Source: Chloroflexota bacterium
GTDB lineage: Bacteria; Chloroflexota; FW602-bin22; JACPRP01
Assembly (NCBI GenBank): GCA_016210495.1
Contig: JACQUC010000044.1
Coordinates: 1 to 18,166, forward strand
DNA: 18,166 nt
Direction of reading: 5' to 3'
The translations under genes and the position numbers were made by a program. Below the pieces are notes generated by a model that searched no databases, was not told the origin of the DNA, and was given only the letters and a program-made list of their open reading frames with translations. Below are positions 1 to 7,357 of the stretch, piece by piece; within the stretch, counting starts at the first letter, position 1; every line of letters begins with the position of its first letter.

Positions 1-1991
1 AGAAGTTCGGGTTGTCTCTGGGCAAGAACGGGGTTTGGGGGCCAAAGGTAAGCATCAACAGCTACATGGCAGGGGGAAGCGTAGCGGCGAACCAGTGGCG
101 ATTGGTCGACGTGCCGTTATCGGCATTGGGAGCGCAGAACACGACCATAACCCGGCTAATGCTGCAGGATATATCAGGAGTGGCACAGCCGACGGTCTAC
201 ATTGATGACGTGGAATTCTATGGCGGAAACACCGCGACGCCAACGGCAACGCCCGTGTCAAGCACACCGGTGCCAACTCAGCCGGCGGCAACCCAAACGG
301 CGGCACCAACCCAGACGCCAGTACCTGGCAGCCTGGTAGTCAGTGTGGATGCATCAGCGGACGTCCACGCCATCAGCCCACTCATTTATGGGGTGTCCGA
401 TTCCAGCGGAGCTCAGACCTGGTACAAGGATATGGGCGCATCCTTTGTGCGCTGGGGAGGCAACGCGCGGACGAGGCACAACTGGGAAATCAACGCCTCC
501 AACGCCGGCTCCGACTGGGAATTCCGCAACGTCAGTCAAGCCAGCGGTGCGGCTGGATCGGCCTCCTACAACTTCGTGACGAAGAACAAGTCCATCGGAG
601 CTGAGTCGCTGCTGACCATACCCACCATAGGCTGGGTGGCCAAGGATGGCAACAACAGCACGATGTCGACAAACGTGCCTTCCGAAGGTGGACCGCCAGT
701 AAGCCCGGGGTCGGAGGCGATAGCCGGTTATGATCCTACTGCTAACCGCAACGCCACGAGTGTCAGATCTTATCCCAAGAAGAACGCTGCCTTCTCCTAT
801 CCTCCCAGCACGACAGACGGGGCAGTCTACCAGGACGAGTGGATAAGCTACCTGAAGAACACGTTCGGCACTGCTCAGAACGGGGGCGTACGATTCTACG
901 CGATGGACAACGAGATGGACCTGTGGGCAGACAGCACACACGTGGACGTGCACCCTGTGCGAGCAGGCTATGACGAGACGCTGGCGAGGCACAAGCAGTA
1001 CGCAGAGGCGGTGCTTGGGGTTGACCCGACGGCGCAGATAACGGGGCCGGTAGGTTGGGGATGGCTCAGCCTGTGGTACTCGGCACTGGATCGAGGAAAC
1101 GACGCTTTTGCGACGGCGGCGGATAGAGCAGCGCACGGCGGAACGCCTTTCCTCCAATGGTTCTTGCAGCAAGCAAAGGCCTACGACCAATCCGTAGGGC
1201 GGCGCACACTGCACGTTCTGGATACACACTACTATCCCCAGGGAGGGGTGTACAGCTCGGCCATAGATTCCACAACGCAGGCCAAACGGCTTCGCTCGAC
1301 ACGCAGTCTTTGGGATGCCACCTATACCGAAGAATCGTGGATGGCTAACACAGAAGGTGGGCCAAACCTGCGATTCATTCCACGCCTAAGAGAGTGGATA
1401 GCGGCCTACTATCCAGGTACTAGGATAGGTATAACCGAGTGGAACTGGGGAGCCGATAGCCATGTCAGCGGCGCACTGGCGATCGCGGATGTCCTGGGCA
1501 TATTTGGGCGCGAAGACATCTACCTTGCAAACTACTGGATGAGCCCGGCGAATGGCAGTCCAGGCTACTGGGCATGGCGGATGTACAGGAACTATGACGG
1601 ATCATACTCCCGATTTGGCGATGTGTCTGTGCGGGCACAGATGCCAGCGGCGGATGTCGACAAGTTATCAGCCTATGCCAGCAAAGACAGCGCCACAGGC
1701 GAGCTGAAGGTGATGTTGATCAACAAGATGCCCGGGACGTCGGTGAACATCACTCTGAACGTTGGCAACTTTGCCATGAGGGGAACGGCGAAGGTGTACC
1801 GTTACGCGGCGGCGAGCACACCTCAGATAAGTCAGTTGGCGGAAGTAACTGCCGGAGCACAGAGCGTGAACGGCTCGTTGCCTCGCTATTCGATCACGCT
1901 GCTCGTGATCAGCCCGTCCGGCACACCAATCGAGCCAATCCCTGCATGGCCTCTGAGGCTGTTTTTGCCTTACGTGACCAGTGGGAGATGA
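1..1991 (+). CDS. GH44 family glycanase, copy 1 (5' end outside window)
   Basis: Secreted endo-beta-glycanase of glycoside hydrolase family 44. The frame is open to the left edge (first full codon at base 3), so the gene start, signal peptide and most of the first module lie outside. Counting residues from the TTG at base 12: residues 1-70 are the end of a beta-sandwich, carbohydrate-binding-like module (ending in TVYIDDVEFY). Residues 74-105 are a Thr/Pro/Ala linker, and about 108-640 the GH44 catalytic region. RWGGNARTRHNWE and NAGSDWEF are family signatures. E301 in MDNEMDLW is the likely acid/base and E476 in GITEWNWG the likely nucleophile. Their 175-residue spacing fits a retaining GH44 enzyme. 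The last 20 or so residues form an extra Pro-rich tail with RLFLPYV, absent from copy 2 (13396-15711). It lies on the opposite strand to all other genes here and converges on them. Cellulose/xyloglucan-type activity is known for the family; the true substrate is inferred only. Confidence 0.93.
   Translation, partial: KFGLSLGKNGVWGPKVSINSYMAGGSVAANQWRLVDVPLSALGAQNTTITRLMLQDISGVAQPTVYIDDVEFYGGNTATPTATPVSSTPVPTQPAATQTAAPTQTPVPGSLVVSVDASADVHAISPLIYGVSDSSGAQTWYKDMGASFVRWGGNARTRHNWEINASNAGSDWEFRNVSQASGAAGSASYNFVTKNKSIGAESLLTIPTIGWVAKDGNNSTMSTNVPSEGGPPVSPGSEAIAGYDPTANRNATSVRSYPKKNAAFSYPPSTTDGAVYQDEWISYLKNTFGTAQNGGVRFYAMDNEMDLWADSTHVDVHPVRAGYDETLARHKQYAEAVLGVDPTAQITGPVGWGWLSLWYSALDRGNDAFATAADRAAHGGTPFLQWFLQQAKAYDQSVGRRTLHVLDTHYYPQGGVYSSAIDSTTQAKRLRSTRSLWDATYTEESWMANTEGGPNLRFIPRLREWIAAYYPGTRIGITEWNWGADSHVSGALAIADVLGIFGREDIYLANYWMSPANGSPGYWAWRMYRNYDGSYSRFGDVSVRAQMPAADVDKLSAYASKDSATGELKVMLINKMPGTSVNITLNVGNFAMRGTAKVYRYAAASTPQISQLAEVTAGAQSVNGSLPRYSITLLVISPSGTPIEPIPAWPLRLFLPYVTSGR
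231..326 (+). other. Thr/Pro/Ala-rich interdomain linker coding segment
   Basis: About 32 codons dominated by Thr, Pro and Ala (TPTATP, TQPAATQT) link the binding-like module to the GH44 domain of copy 1. It is low-complexity and A/C-rich on the coding strand. The paralogue at 13396-15711 has only a short SNATTPSS-type joint at the same place, so the linker was gained, lost or expanded after duplication. Such linkers are typical of extracellular multidomain glycanases and common in Chloroflexota. Confidence 0.75.
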
Positions 1992-2464
1992 CGCGGGCAG
2001 GGAGGAAGGCCCACTGGCTACGCAAGCGGTAGGCCGAAACAGAAGACAGACCCGACTCCCTCTTTGCTCTCAAACCACATCCGACCGCCATGTCGCTCTA
2101 TGATCTTCTTGCTTAGAAACAGGCCAAGAGTCAGCCCCTCCAAATCAGAAATGGCTGGCAGGATCTGGAAGAATGGCCGAAACACGTGCTTCTGCCTTGC
2201 CTCTGGAATACCTAGGCCGCAGTCTTTCACTGATACCCCCCCTCACCATCTATCCTCCAAACGGCTATCTCGACATCACCTTTGCCAGGAGTGAACCTCA
2301 CGGCGTTATCGATGAGATTCGTGACCACAGCAGCTATTTGGTCGCCGTCAGCTGCCTGAGCATCCATGGTATTCCTGCACCAATCATAATAGGAATCGTA
2401 CGTCCTGGAAATCGGACTGCAGCTAGCCTATATGCCTGATAAATCCTTCAGCACGGGACCGCCG
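1992..2464. other. Convergent intergenic region
   Basis: 473 bases between the plus-strand GH44 stop and the end of the minus-strand GT2 gene. The only recognisable content is the kinase remnant at 2018-2367. No T-tailed hairpin that could terminate either convergent transcript was found by eye. Bases 2368-2464 hold nothing identifiable. Confidence 0.5.
2018..2367 (-). pseudogene. Histidine-kinase ATPase (HATPase_c) domain remnant, frameshifted
   Basis: Only the ATP-binding half of a sensor histidine kinase remains. Reading the minus strand from an ATG at 2367, one frame gives DGDQIAAVVTNLIDNAVRF, an N-box with Asn for Mg-ATP, then VEIAVWRIDGEGG. That frame stops at 2227-2229. The next frame continues with VKDCGLGIP (G1 box), FRPFF (F box), TLGLFLSKKIIERHGG (G2 box) and a normal domain end at 2018. 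The two halves join if the 7-base G run (C run at 2236-2242 on the plus strand) had one more base. No dimerisation/phosphoacceptor His region or sensor was found upstream: in-frame sequence above 2367 is not kinase-like and reaches a TAG near 2425. It may be a decayed gene or a homopolymer read error in an already truncated one. It is the last item before the plus-strand GH44 gene. Confidence 0.72.
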
Positions 2465-3712
2465 TCAAACCCTCGATGTCCTGATCCATTTCTGGTCTGC
2501 GCCCCGCAGAGCCAGGGCGTAGAGCCAGACCTTCCAAGCAACATAAATAGGGGCGTGTAGCAGCGACAAGTATGTTTTCCACGGCGCCCGTACCAGCGCA
2601 AGACCCGCGATCACGTAGAGCAACTGACCTGCTACGAGTATTAGCGCCACCACTGTAACCAGGCTCGATCCAAGCATCATCCCGCCAATCAAACATGCAC
2701 CAGATAGAGCTACTGGCACAGAAAAAGGCGGAATCATCAGTTCGAGAGCAGCATCAAACTGCGCCAGGTTCCTTGTCCTCACGCTTGACCGAAGAAGGCA
2801 GGGCAAGTATTCGCGCAGCATACCCAGTCGGCCGCGTTCCCAGCGTAGATTCTGGCTCTTTGCGTTCCGCAAAGAGCCGGGCATCTCGGCGCTGACGACC
2901 GCATCTGGAGCGAAGTCGACCGTCATACCTGACAACACCAGTCGGAGATGGTACTCCACATCCTCGGCCAAAGTGAACGCGCTCCAGCCATGCTTTTCAA
3001 TCACTGACGCCGAGAAGCACATGCCGTTACCTTTTAGGCCGGCTGAGCCGCCGAACAACCTCTTGCCCATTGGCCTCACGTAGTGGACGAGGGCGAGTGC
3101 AATGTACCGGAGCGCGGCTGCCGCAGAGGCTGACGGATTCGCTACAGAATAGAAGGCCTGAACCACCTGGCTTCCCGAGAGAAGCCTATCGTTCATAACT
3201 CGGAGGAAGTTCGTGGAAACGATGGAATCGGCATCGAAGATTATGAAAGCGTCGTATTTGCGACTAGTATTCGATATCTTCTCCATCAGCCATCGAAGCG
3301 CGTAGCCCTTGCCGACTAGAGATATGTCCGCGCGCTCCCACACTAGGGCACCAAGGTCCCTTGCGATGCTTGCGGTTCCATCAGAACAGTTGTCGGCAAC
3401 CACGAAGACGTCGAACAGGTCGCTAGGATAGTCAAGTGCGGCCAGACTATCCAACAATCTTCCTAGTAAGAGCTCCTCGTTGTGCGCTGGGATGAGAATC
3501 GCAAAGCTCGTCGCGGGTTCATACACAGCGTTCCGCTGCCTCGGCGTTACAAAGCTGGCCGCAGTCAATAGGACAACGTAGGCGGTGATTGGCGCGAGTA
3601 TCATCTCAATTGCCACCAGTACTATTGCCGCCAGTTCCAACGTTTGACACCTACCAAACTTCGCATAAATGAGCCAATCTGAATCCGAGCTCGGCGTTTC
3701 GCGCGGTGTCAT
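2465..3712 (-). CDS. Membrane glycosyltransferase family 2, processive-synthase type
   Basis: Inner-membrane glycosyltransferase likely to build or extend a beta-glycan from nucleotide sugars on the cytoplasmic face. Numbered from an upstream TTG at 3751 (428 aa): a hydrophobic N-terminal segment about 38-67; the GT-A fold starting with ILIPAHNE; VVADNCSDGT; DAD at 173-175 (metal/UDP binding); ED at 263-264 (general base region); Q300-xx-R303-W304. The D, DxD, ED, QxxRW set is the hallmark of processive GT2 enzymes such as cellulose, hyaluronan and poly-GlcNAc synthases. Hydrophobic segments about 345-388 and 396-415 would form the C-terminal channel helices. Start is uncertain: TTG 3751 has no useful Shine-Dalgarno, so the ATG at 3712 (residue 14) is chosen, also without a strong one. 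Product unknown; N-acetylglucosamine- or glucose-polymer synthesis are both possible. Confidence 0.85.
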   Translation of the reverse strand: MTPRETPSSDSDWLIYAKFGRCQTLELAAIVLVAIEMILAPITAYVVLLTAASFVTPRQRNAVYEPATSFAILIPAHNEELLLGRLLDSLAALDYPSDLFDVFVVADNCSDGTASIARDLGALVWERADISLVGKGYALRWLMEKISNTSRKYDAFIIFDADSIVSTNFLRVMNDRLLSGSQVVQAFYSVANPSASAAAALRYIALALVHYVRPMGKRLFGGSAGLKGNGMCFSASVIEKHGWSAFTLAEDVEYHLRLVLSGMTVDFAPDAVVSAEMPGSLRNAKSQNLRWERGRLGMLREYLPCLLRSSVRTRNLAQFDAALELMIPPFSVPVALSGACLIGGMMLGSSLVTVVALILVAGQLLYVIAGLALVRAPWKTYLSLLHAPIYVAWKVWLYALALRGADQKWIRTSRV

Positions 3713-3775
3713 CTCAACCAGGAGCCAATGCACTAGTGCATAATCAGGCAACCTTTGCGCCGACGCCTCGTAGGG

Positions 3776-3792
3776 GTCCGCCTTAGGCGGAC
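3776..3792. other. Perfect 7-bp inverted repeat with 3-base loop
   Basis: GTCCGCC-TTA-GGCGGAC lies in the 103- to 140-base gap between the zinc-ribbon methyltransferase (ends 3855) and the GT2 synthase. It would form a stable GC-rich hairpin in the minus-strand transcript. No T run follows it, so it is not a textbook intrinsic terminator. It may act as a transcript-processing or stabilising hairpin, or partly attenuate expression of the synthase. Confidence 0.4.
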
Positions 3793-3854
3793 GTGGTTGC
3801 CCTGTCGCTGCCAGGCTAACGACGTCATTTCCGACGATGCTCTCAGCGAACGCA

Positions 3855-4808
3855 CTAGGCTGGCTTCTTCTTGCACCGAGCCAAGAGCATATACGCGAAC
3901 CAATTTGAGAGGGGCGTTCGTTCCATAGCGCGATCGATCCAATAGCCCAACTCTCCTAAGCGGTCGCTCAATCCTTTGGGAAGCCGGTTGTATACGCCCG
4001 ATACCTCCTCAACCGCAAGTTGTGGCTGCAGCATTTCGAGAAACTCTTGACGGGTCAGGTTCTCGAAGTAGATCCGACCTAAATGATATCCTGTCCGCAC
4101 ACCCTTCCGCCTAGCATACACGTTGTGGTTGTAGGTGACGACGACAAGGCGCCCGCCTGGCTGCAAAACGCGTCTTAGCTGATCGATTGCCCGATGCTTC
4201 CCAGCCCGGGACGGAATGTGTTCTAGCACGCCGAAGCTGAGACATTTGTCAAATGTGTCATGTCGCAAAGGCAGGTTCAGCAAGTCGCCCTGAACAGGAT
4301 GAACGACCTGCCGGCTCTTTTGGCTCAAGCGGCTGGCGAGTAGCAGCAACGATGTCATAGAAAAGTCCAGCGCGACAATGGCCCGGCAACTCCTTTCTAG
4401 AGCCAACTCAAACCTGCCGGGTCCAGCTCCTGCATCGAGGATCACATCAGATGGCGCTGCGGCCAGGTTCCTCAAGGTCGCTTCCACTTCAACTCGATTG
4501 CGATGATTTCGAGCCACCACGTCGCGACCATACTTATCTGCCAACTGATCGCGTGCACGCATCTCATTGATCTGATCTCCAGCTTCACAGGTGCCCGCCC
4601 GGACCGGCTTGTCCGCCAAAGTGGAAAGTGATTGCGGCAACATGCTTGGGATGCCCTGTACGATCGGATAGCTACGACCGCATCGGCGGCATATCAAGTG
4701 CCCAAACTGTACGTCCCCCGTGTCCGGTTGAACCCTTTCGTTTTCCAAATCTAGAACCTCATTGCCATCGTCGGGACAAGCCAAGAACTCGAGTAGGCTG
4801 ACTTGCAT
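3855..4808 (-). CDS. SAM methyltransferase with N-terminal Trm112-like zinc ribbon
   Basis: 317-aa class I methyltransferase, probably acting on a sugar or glycan intermediate. Residues 1-60 form a Trm112/UPF0434-like ribbon: LACPDD at 9-14 (only one Cys in the first knuckle), CRRC at 40-43, then SYPIVQGIPSML. The catalytic Rossmann domain starts near 120: VILDAGAGPG (SAM-binding motif I, 122-131), ALDFS (acidic motif II), GDLLNLPL and FDKCLSFGVLEHI (motif IV region), LQPGGRLVVVTYN (post-motif strand). The ATG at 4808 is preferred over an upstream in-frame ATG at 4865 because AGGAG lies 10 bases upstream of it and the ribbon begins right after it. The 150-base gap upstream carries a promoter-like sequence. 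Acceptor is unknown. Compare the gene at 7358-8299, which has the same two domains in the opposite order. Confidence 0.88.
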   Translation of the reverse strand: MQVSLLEFLACPDDGNEVLDLENERVQPDTGDVQFGHLICRRCGRSYPIVQGIPSMLPQSLSTLADKPVRAGTCEAGDQINEMRARDQLADKYGRDVVARNHRNRVEVEATLRNLAAAPSDVILDAGAGPGRFELALERSCRAIVALDFSMTSLLLLASRLSQKSRQVVHPVQGDLLNLPLRHDTFDKCLSFGVLEHIPSRAGKHRAIDQLRRVLQPGGRLVVVTYNHNVYARRKGVRTGYHLGRIYFENLTRQEFLEMLQPQLAVEEVSGVYNRLPKGLSDRLGELGYWIDRAMERTPLSNWFAYMLLARCKKKPA

Positions 4809-4818
4809 ATGTCGTTTG

Positions 4819-4823
4819 CTCCT
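4819..4823 (-). promoter_or_regulatory. Shine-Dalgarno deciding the 4808 start
   Basis: AGGAG (read on the minus strand) ends 10 bases before the ATG at 4806-4808. It selects the internal ATG over one 57 bases farther upstream. Confidence 0.6.
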
Positions 4824-4847
4824 TTCGCTGGACATTGTGCCTGGGAA

Positions 4848-4875
4848 AGGATACGCCATCACCAAACACGGTCAA
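4848..4875 (-). promoter_or_regulatory. Candidate sigma-70-type promoter
   Basis: On the minus strand TTGACC (4870-4875) is followed after 16 bases by TATCCT (4848-4853). The match is five of six to TTGACA and four of six to TATAAT. It sits in the only 150-base intergenic gap of the minus-strand block and would start RNA about 30 bases ahead of the methyltransferase ATG at 4808. The position is attractive, but such matches also occur by chance. Confidence 0.4.
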
Positions 4876-4958
4876 GACTGCTGCAATTTGCTGTTGGACG
4901 GTAGAGCACATTTAGGATTCTGCTGCCTGCCAAGGTAATTCACGCCAAGGTAGAACCC

Positions 4959-6020
4959 CTATTCCTTGCCCACAGCAGATCCATGGACCCGGCACACGAT
5001 CTGACCTACATTACTGACGTACGTATCGAGATTCAGGCCCATTTCGACGACCGTCCTGGCATTCCTGCCCATTTCCTCGGCTTCCCGAGGGTTCTCCAGC
5101 AATCGACAGATCGCTCTTCGCAGTGCTATCACGTCGCCAGGTGGGACGTACAGACCGGTGAGGTTTTCTTGGAGTATGTCAACCTGGCCTCTCGTCTTTG
5201 TGGCTATTACAGCCTTTCCCATCGCCATTGCCTCGTACATTACCAGGGACCCTGCCTGAAAGTCGTTGTCGATGATTGGAACCACCACGAAAAGAGAGCG
5301 AGCGTACAGACGTCTCAACTCCGCGTAAGTGTGCGAGGAAACCGCAATGTTCGAGGGCAATTCCCTCTGACTGGCGCCACTGGTCCTCCGCGACCAGGGG
5401 CTTGCGGCCGCTATGGTCAGATTCACATCGGTGTCCCAGACAGCCTCTATTAGAGTCGGGTAGTCTCGGAACTCGAGCCCTGCGCTGCAGATCATCTGCT
5501 CCTCCGGCATTGCCAGAGGACGCCAGAAAAGGTGGTCGGCGGGATGAAGGACGAACGCTACTTTGTCAGCGGGGATGCGCAGAAGGGAGAGCGCGTACTC
5601 GACTTGAGCCGAGCCGTAGCAGATGACCTGGTCGATATGGGAGTGCAGTCTCAAGCCGCGGAAGAAAACGGCCTTCTTTGGCGGAGATAGTCGGTGTCCA
5701 ATCATGACGTGTCCTTTGCGAACTCCCGCCATTTTGAACAGAACCGCGAGAGGGATGCCAACATGTTCCGAATCGGTGAGGATGCAGTCGTACTCTTCGC
5801 GGCGCTGAAACGCGTGCAGCGCCTGAGCTATGGCTGGCCCCAAAGCCGTCTTGGACCGCCCTTCCCACGCCTTCGACACCGCGGTCTCTTGATTTATGAT
5901 GGTGGCGTCCAACGCGCGGGCCAGCTCGAGATAGTCCCTTCGCGGGCAATCTCCGTTCTGTATGGACTCCGTAGCCTGTGGATCAATCTTGGCGCTGACC
6001 AGAAGCGCAATCCTCCCCAA
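4959..6020 (-). CDS. Glycosyltransferase family 4 (GT-B), atypical EX7E
   Basis: Retaining GT-B glycosyltransferase that would add one sugar to the lipid-linked repeat on the cytoplasmic face. With the start used here it is 353 aa. The conserved part opens at GRIALLVSAK. The C-terminal donor-binding half has YTAELRRLYARS, AGSLVMYEAMAMGKAVIAT and GLYVPPGD, all typical GT4 features. The first Glu of the EX7E pair is Gln (DFQAGSLVMYE), a variant seen in some GT4 subgroups, so donor handling may differ. The frame stays open to 6146, but the upstream GT4 gene ends at 6046. A TTG at 6020 follows GAGGTG closely and begins at the family-like N-terminus; an ATG at 6080 (373 aa, 35-base overlap) is the main alternative. 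Sugar specificity cannot be read from sequence. Confidence 0.82.
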   Translation of the reverse strand: MGRIALLVSAKIDPQATESIQNGDCPRRDYLELARALDATIINQETAVSKAWEGRSKTALGPAIAQALHAFQRREEYDCILTDSEHVGIPLAVLFKMAGVRKGHVMIGHRLSPPKKAVFFRGLRLHSHIDQVICYGSAQVEYALSLLRIPADKVAFVLHPADHLFWRPLAMPEEQMICSAGLEFRDYPTLIEAVWDTDVNLTIAAASPWSRRTSGASQRELPSNIAVSSHTYAELRRLYARSLFVVVPIIDNDFQAGSLVMYEAMAMGKAVIATKTRGQVDILQENLTGLYVPPGDVIALRRAICRLLENPREAEEMGRNARTVVEMGLNLDTYVSNVGQIVCRVHGSAVGKE

Positions 6021-6045
6021 TTCGCACCTCGAGTTAAGCAGGCGG

Positions 6046-7317
6046 CTAGCGCTTGGGCCGCCACGGCATTGATCTCTCATTGTAACCATCGGGCCTGCCA
6101 CCTGGATCACCGCAATCGGTCCGTCCGAGACCGATAGGCGCGGCATGGCCAGTCAACGCTTCATAAATAGGCGCAAACTCGGCTGCCAGGCGCTCTTCGC
6201 CAAGAACGGTTTCGGCTCGGCGACGAGCAGACTGTCCCATTTTGGCTCGCAGGTCAGCGCTTTCTGCCAACAAAACTATCTTCTCGGACAGAACTTCTGG
6301 TGACTTGGGCGGCACCAGAAACCCGGTCACCCCGTCGGAAATGAGTTCCGTAATCCCTCCAGAATCGGCGCCGATCACGGGTTTGCCGGTGGCCATCGCC
6401 TCGGCGACGACAAGACAGAAGCCTTCATCTAGCGATGGCATCGCCACTATGTCCGCTGCTGCCATCAGCTCGGCGGCCTCGGGTCTTGCCGTCCCTATTA
6501 TCAGGCTGTCGCCTAGGTTCTCCTGCTCGCATATGTGCCGCAATTCTGCTGTGTAGTTGCTGTAAGAGCCGTTGTAGCGGTCATCCTCCCAACCTACGAG
6601 CAGGCAGCGAAGTCCAAGTACCCTGCGGCGAGCGATCGCAAATGCCCTCACCAAATCTTCTTGGCGCTTGCCCTGGTGAATGCGGCCCAGTTGTAAGACC
6701 AGCGGTGCGCCGGGGGCTAGCCCGTATTCCTGCCGCATTGCGGAACCATCGTTATCGGGTCGGAACCTTCTCAGGTCAACGCCGTTTCGAACGACGTCGA
6801 TTCTGTTGGCCGAAACTCCCGAGCGCAGAACCTGCTCTGCCAGGAAACTTGACACTGCCACCGCGCGATCCGCGTGGAGCGCAGCGGCACGCTCGAAAAA
6901 TCCCCTCTTGCCAGCAAAGCGGCCAGGTACCACGTGATAGTGTAATAGCAGCCGGGCACACGTCAGCCTGGCGAGCATCAGTCCCAGTGCGCCAGTGCGC
7001 GCAACCGCAGAACACTGCACCACGTCAATGTTTTCCTTTATTGCATATCTTATGAGTGAGATCATGCTGGTCGGCAGCCCCAGCGTGGCGCCAAGAGCCG
7101 CACGTAGCGAGCCGCGTAACGCCAGCCCAAAGTCCCAGCGACGGACGGTCACTCCTTCTTCCTCGCTCAGCCTCAGGATACCGTTTGCCCTGCTGTTCAC
7201 GACCAGATGCGGCGCAAAGCGGTCGCGGCCCAGGTGGCGGATTATTTGAGCGTAAACCGTCATCTCTGGACCGAGGAATTCATTTGGATAGAAGAACAGT
7301 ACTTTGATCTTCTTCAC
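6046..7317 (-). CDS. Glycosyltransferase family 4 (GT-B)
   Basis: 423-aa cytoplasmic glycosyltransferase for polysaccharide assembly. The N-terminal acceptor half opens with KIKVLFFYPNEFLGPEMTVY. The C-terminal half has VVRNGVDLRRFRP, LVLQLGRIHQGKRQEDLVRAF (interdomain strand and phosphate-binding Lys region), and E298-x7-E306 in DEGFCLVVAEAMATGKPVIG. SGGITELISDGVTGFLVPP completes the canonical GT4 donor site. The GTG start at 7317 has GGGGGAGGA a few bases upstream, a strong ribosome site, and the protein begins exactly at the family N-terminus. The last 25 or so residues are basic and Gly/Arg-rich and look non-conserved. The next GT4 gene follows at once, so the pair probably adds consecutive sugars. 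Confidence 0.92.
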   Translation of the reverse strand: MKKIKVLFFYPNEFLGPEMTVYAQIIRHLGRDRFAPHLVVNSRANGILRLSEEEGVTVRRWDFGLALRGSLRAALGATLGLPTSMISLIRYAIKENIDVVQCSAVARTGALGLMLARLTCARLLLHYHVVPGRFAGKRGFFERAAALHADRAVAVSSFLAEQVLRSGVSANRIDVVRNGVDLRRFRPDNDGSAMRQEYGLAPGAPLVLQLGRIHQGKRQEDLVRAFAIARRRVLGLRCLLVGWEDDRYNGSYSNYTAELRHICEQENLGDSLIIGTARPEAAELMAAADIVAMPSLDEGFCLVVAEAMATGKPVIGADSGGITELISDGVTGFLVPPKSPEVLSEKIVLLAESADLRAKMGQSARRRAETVLGEERLAAEFAPIYEALTGHAAPIGLGRTDCGDPGGRPDGYNERSMPWRPKR

Positions 7318-7357
7318 AAGTCCTCCCCCACTCGGCGTCGAGCTCGGAGTACGAGGC

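Noticed and set aside
354..1229. Long open frame antisense to GH44 copy 1
   Set aside because: Arg/Val-rich with no recognisable motif; it is a mirror of a strongly conserved coding frame.
3776..3792. Intrinsic terminator
   Set aside because: The hairpin is strong but has no T run on either side; reported only as an inverted repeat.
4935..4955. Short direct repeat of GCCAAGGTA
   Set aside because: Only two 9-base copies; not enough to call a repeat or operator.
6435..7055. Plus-strand open frames opposite the GT4 gene
   Set aside because: Ser/Arg/Pro-rich shadow sequences with no motifs; the minus-strand frame carries full GT4 signatures.
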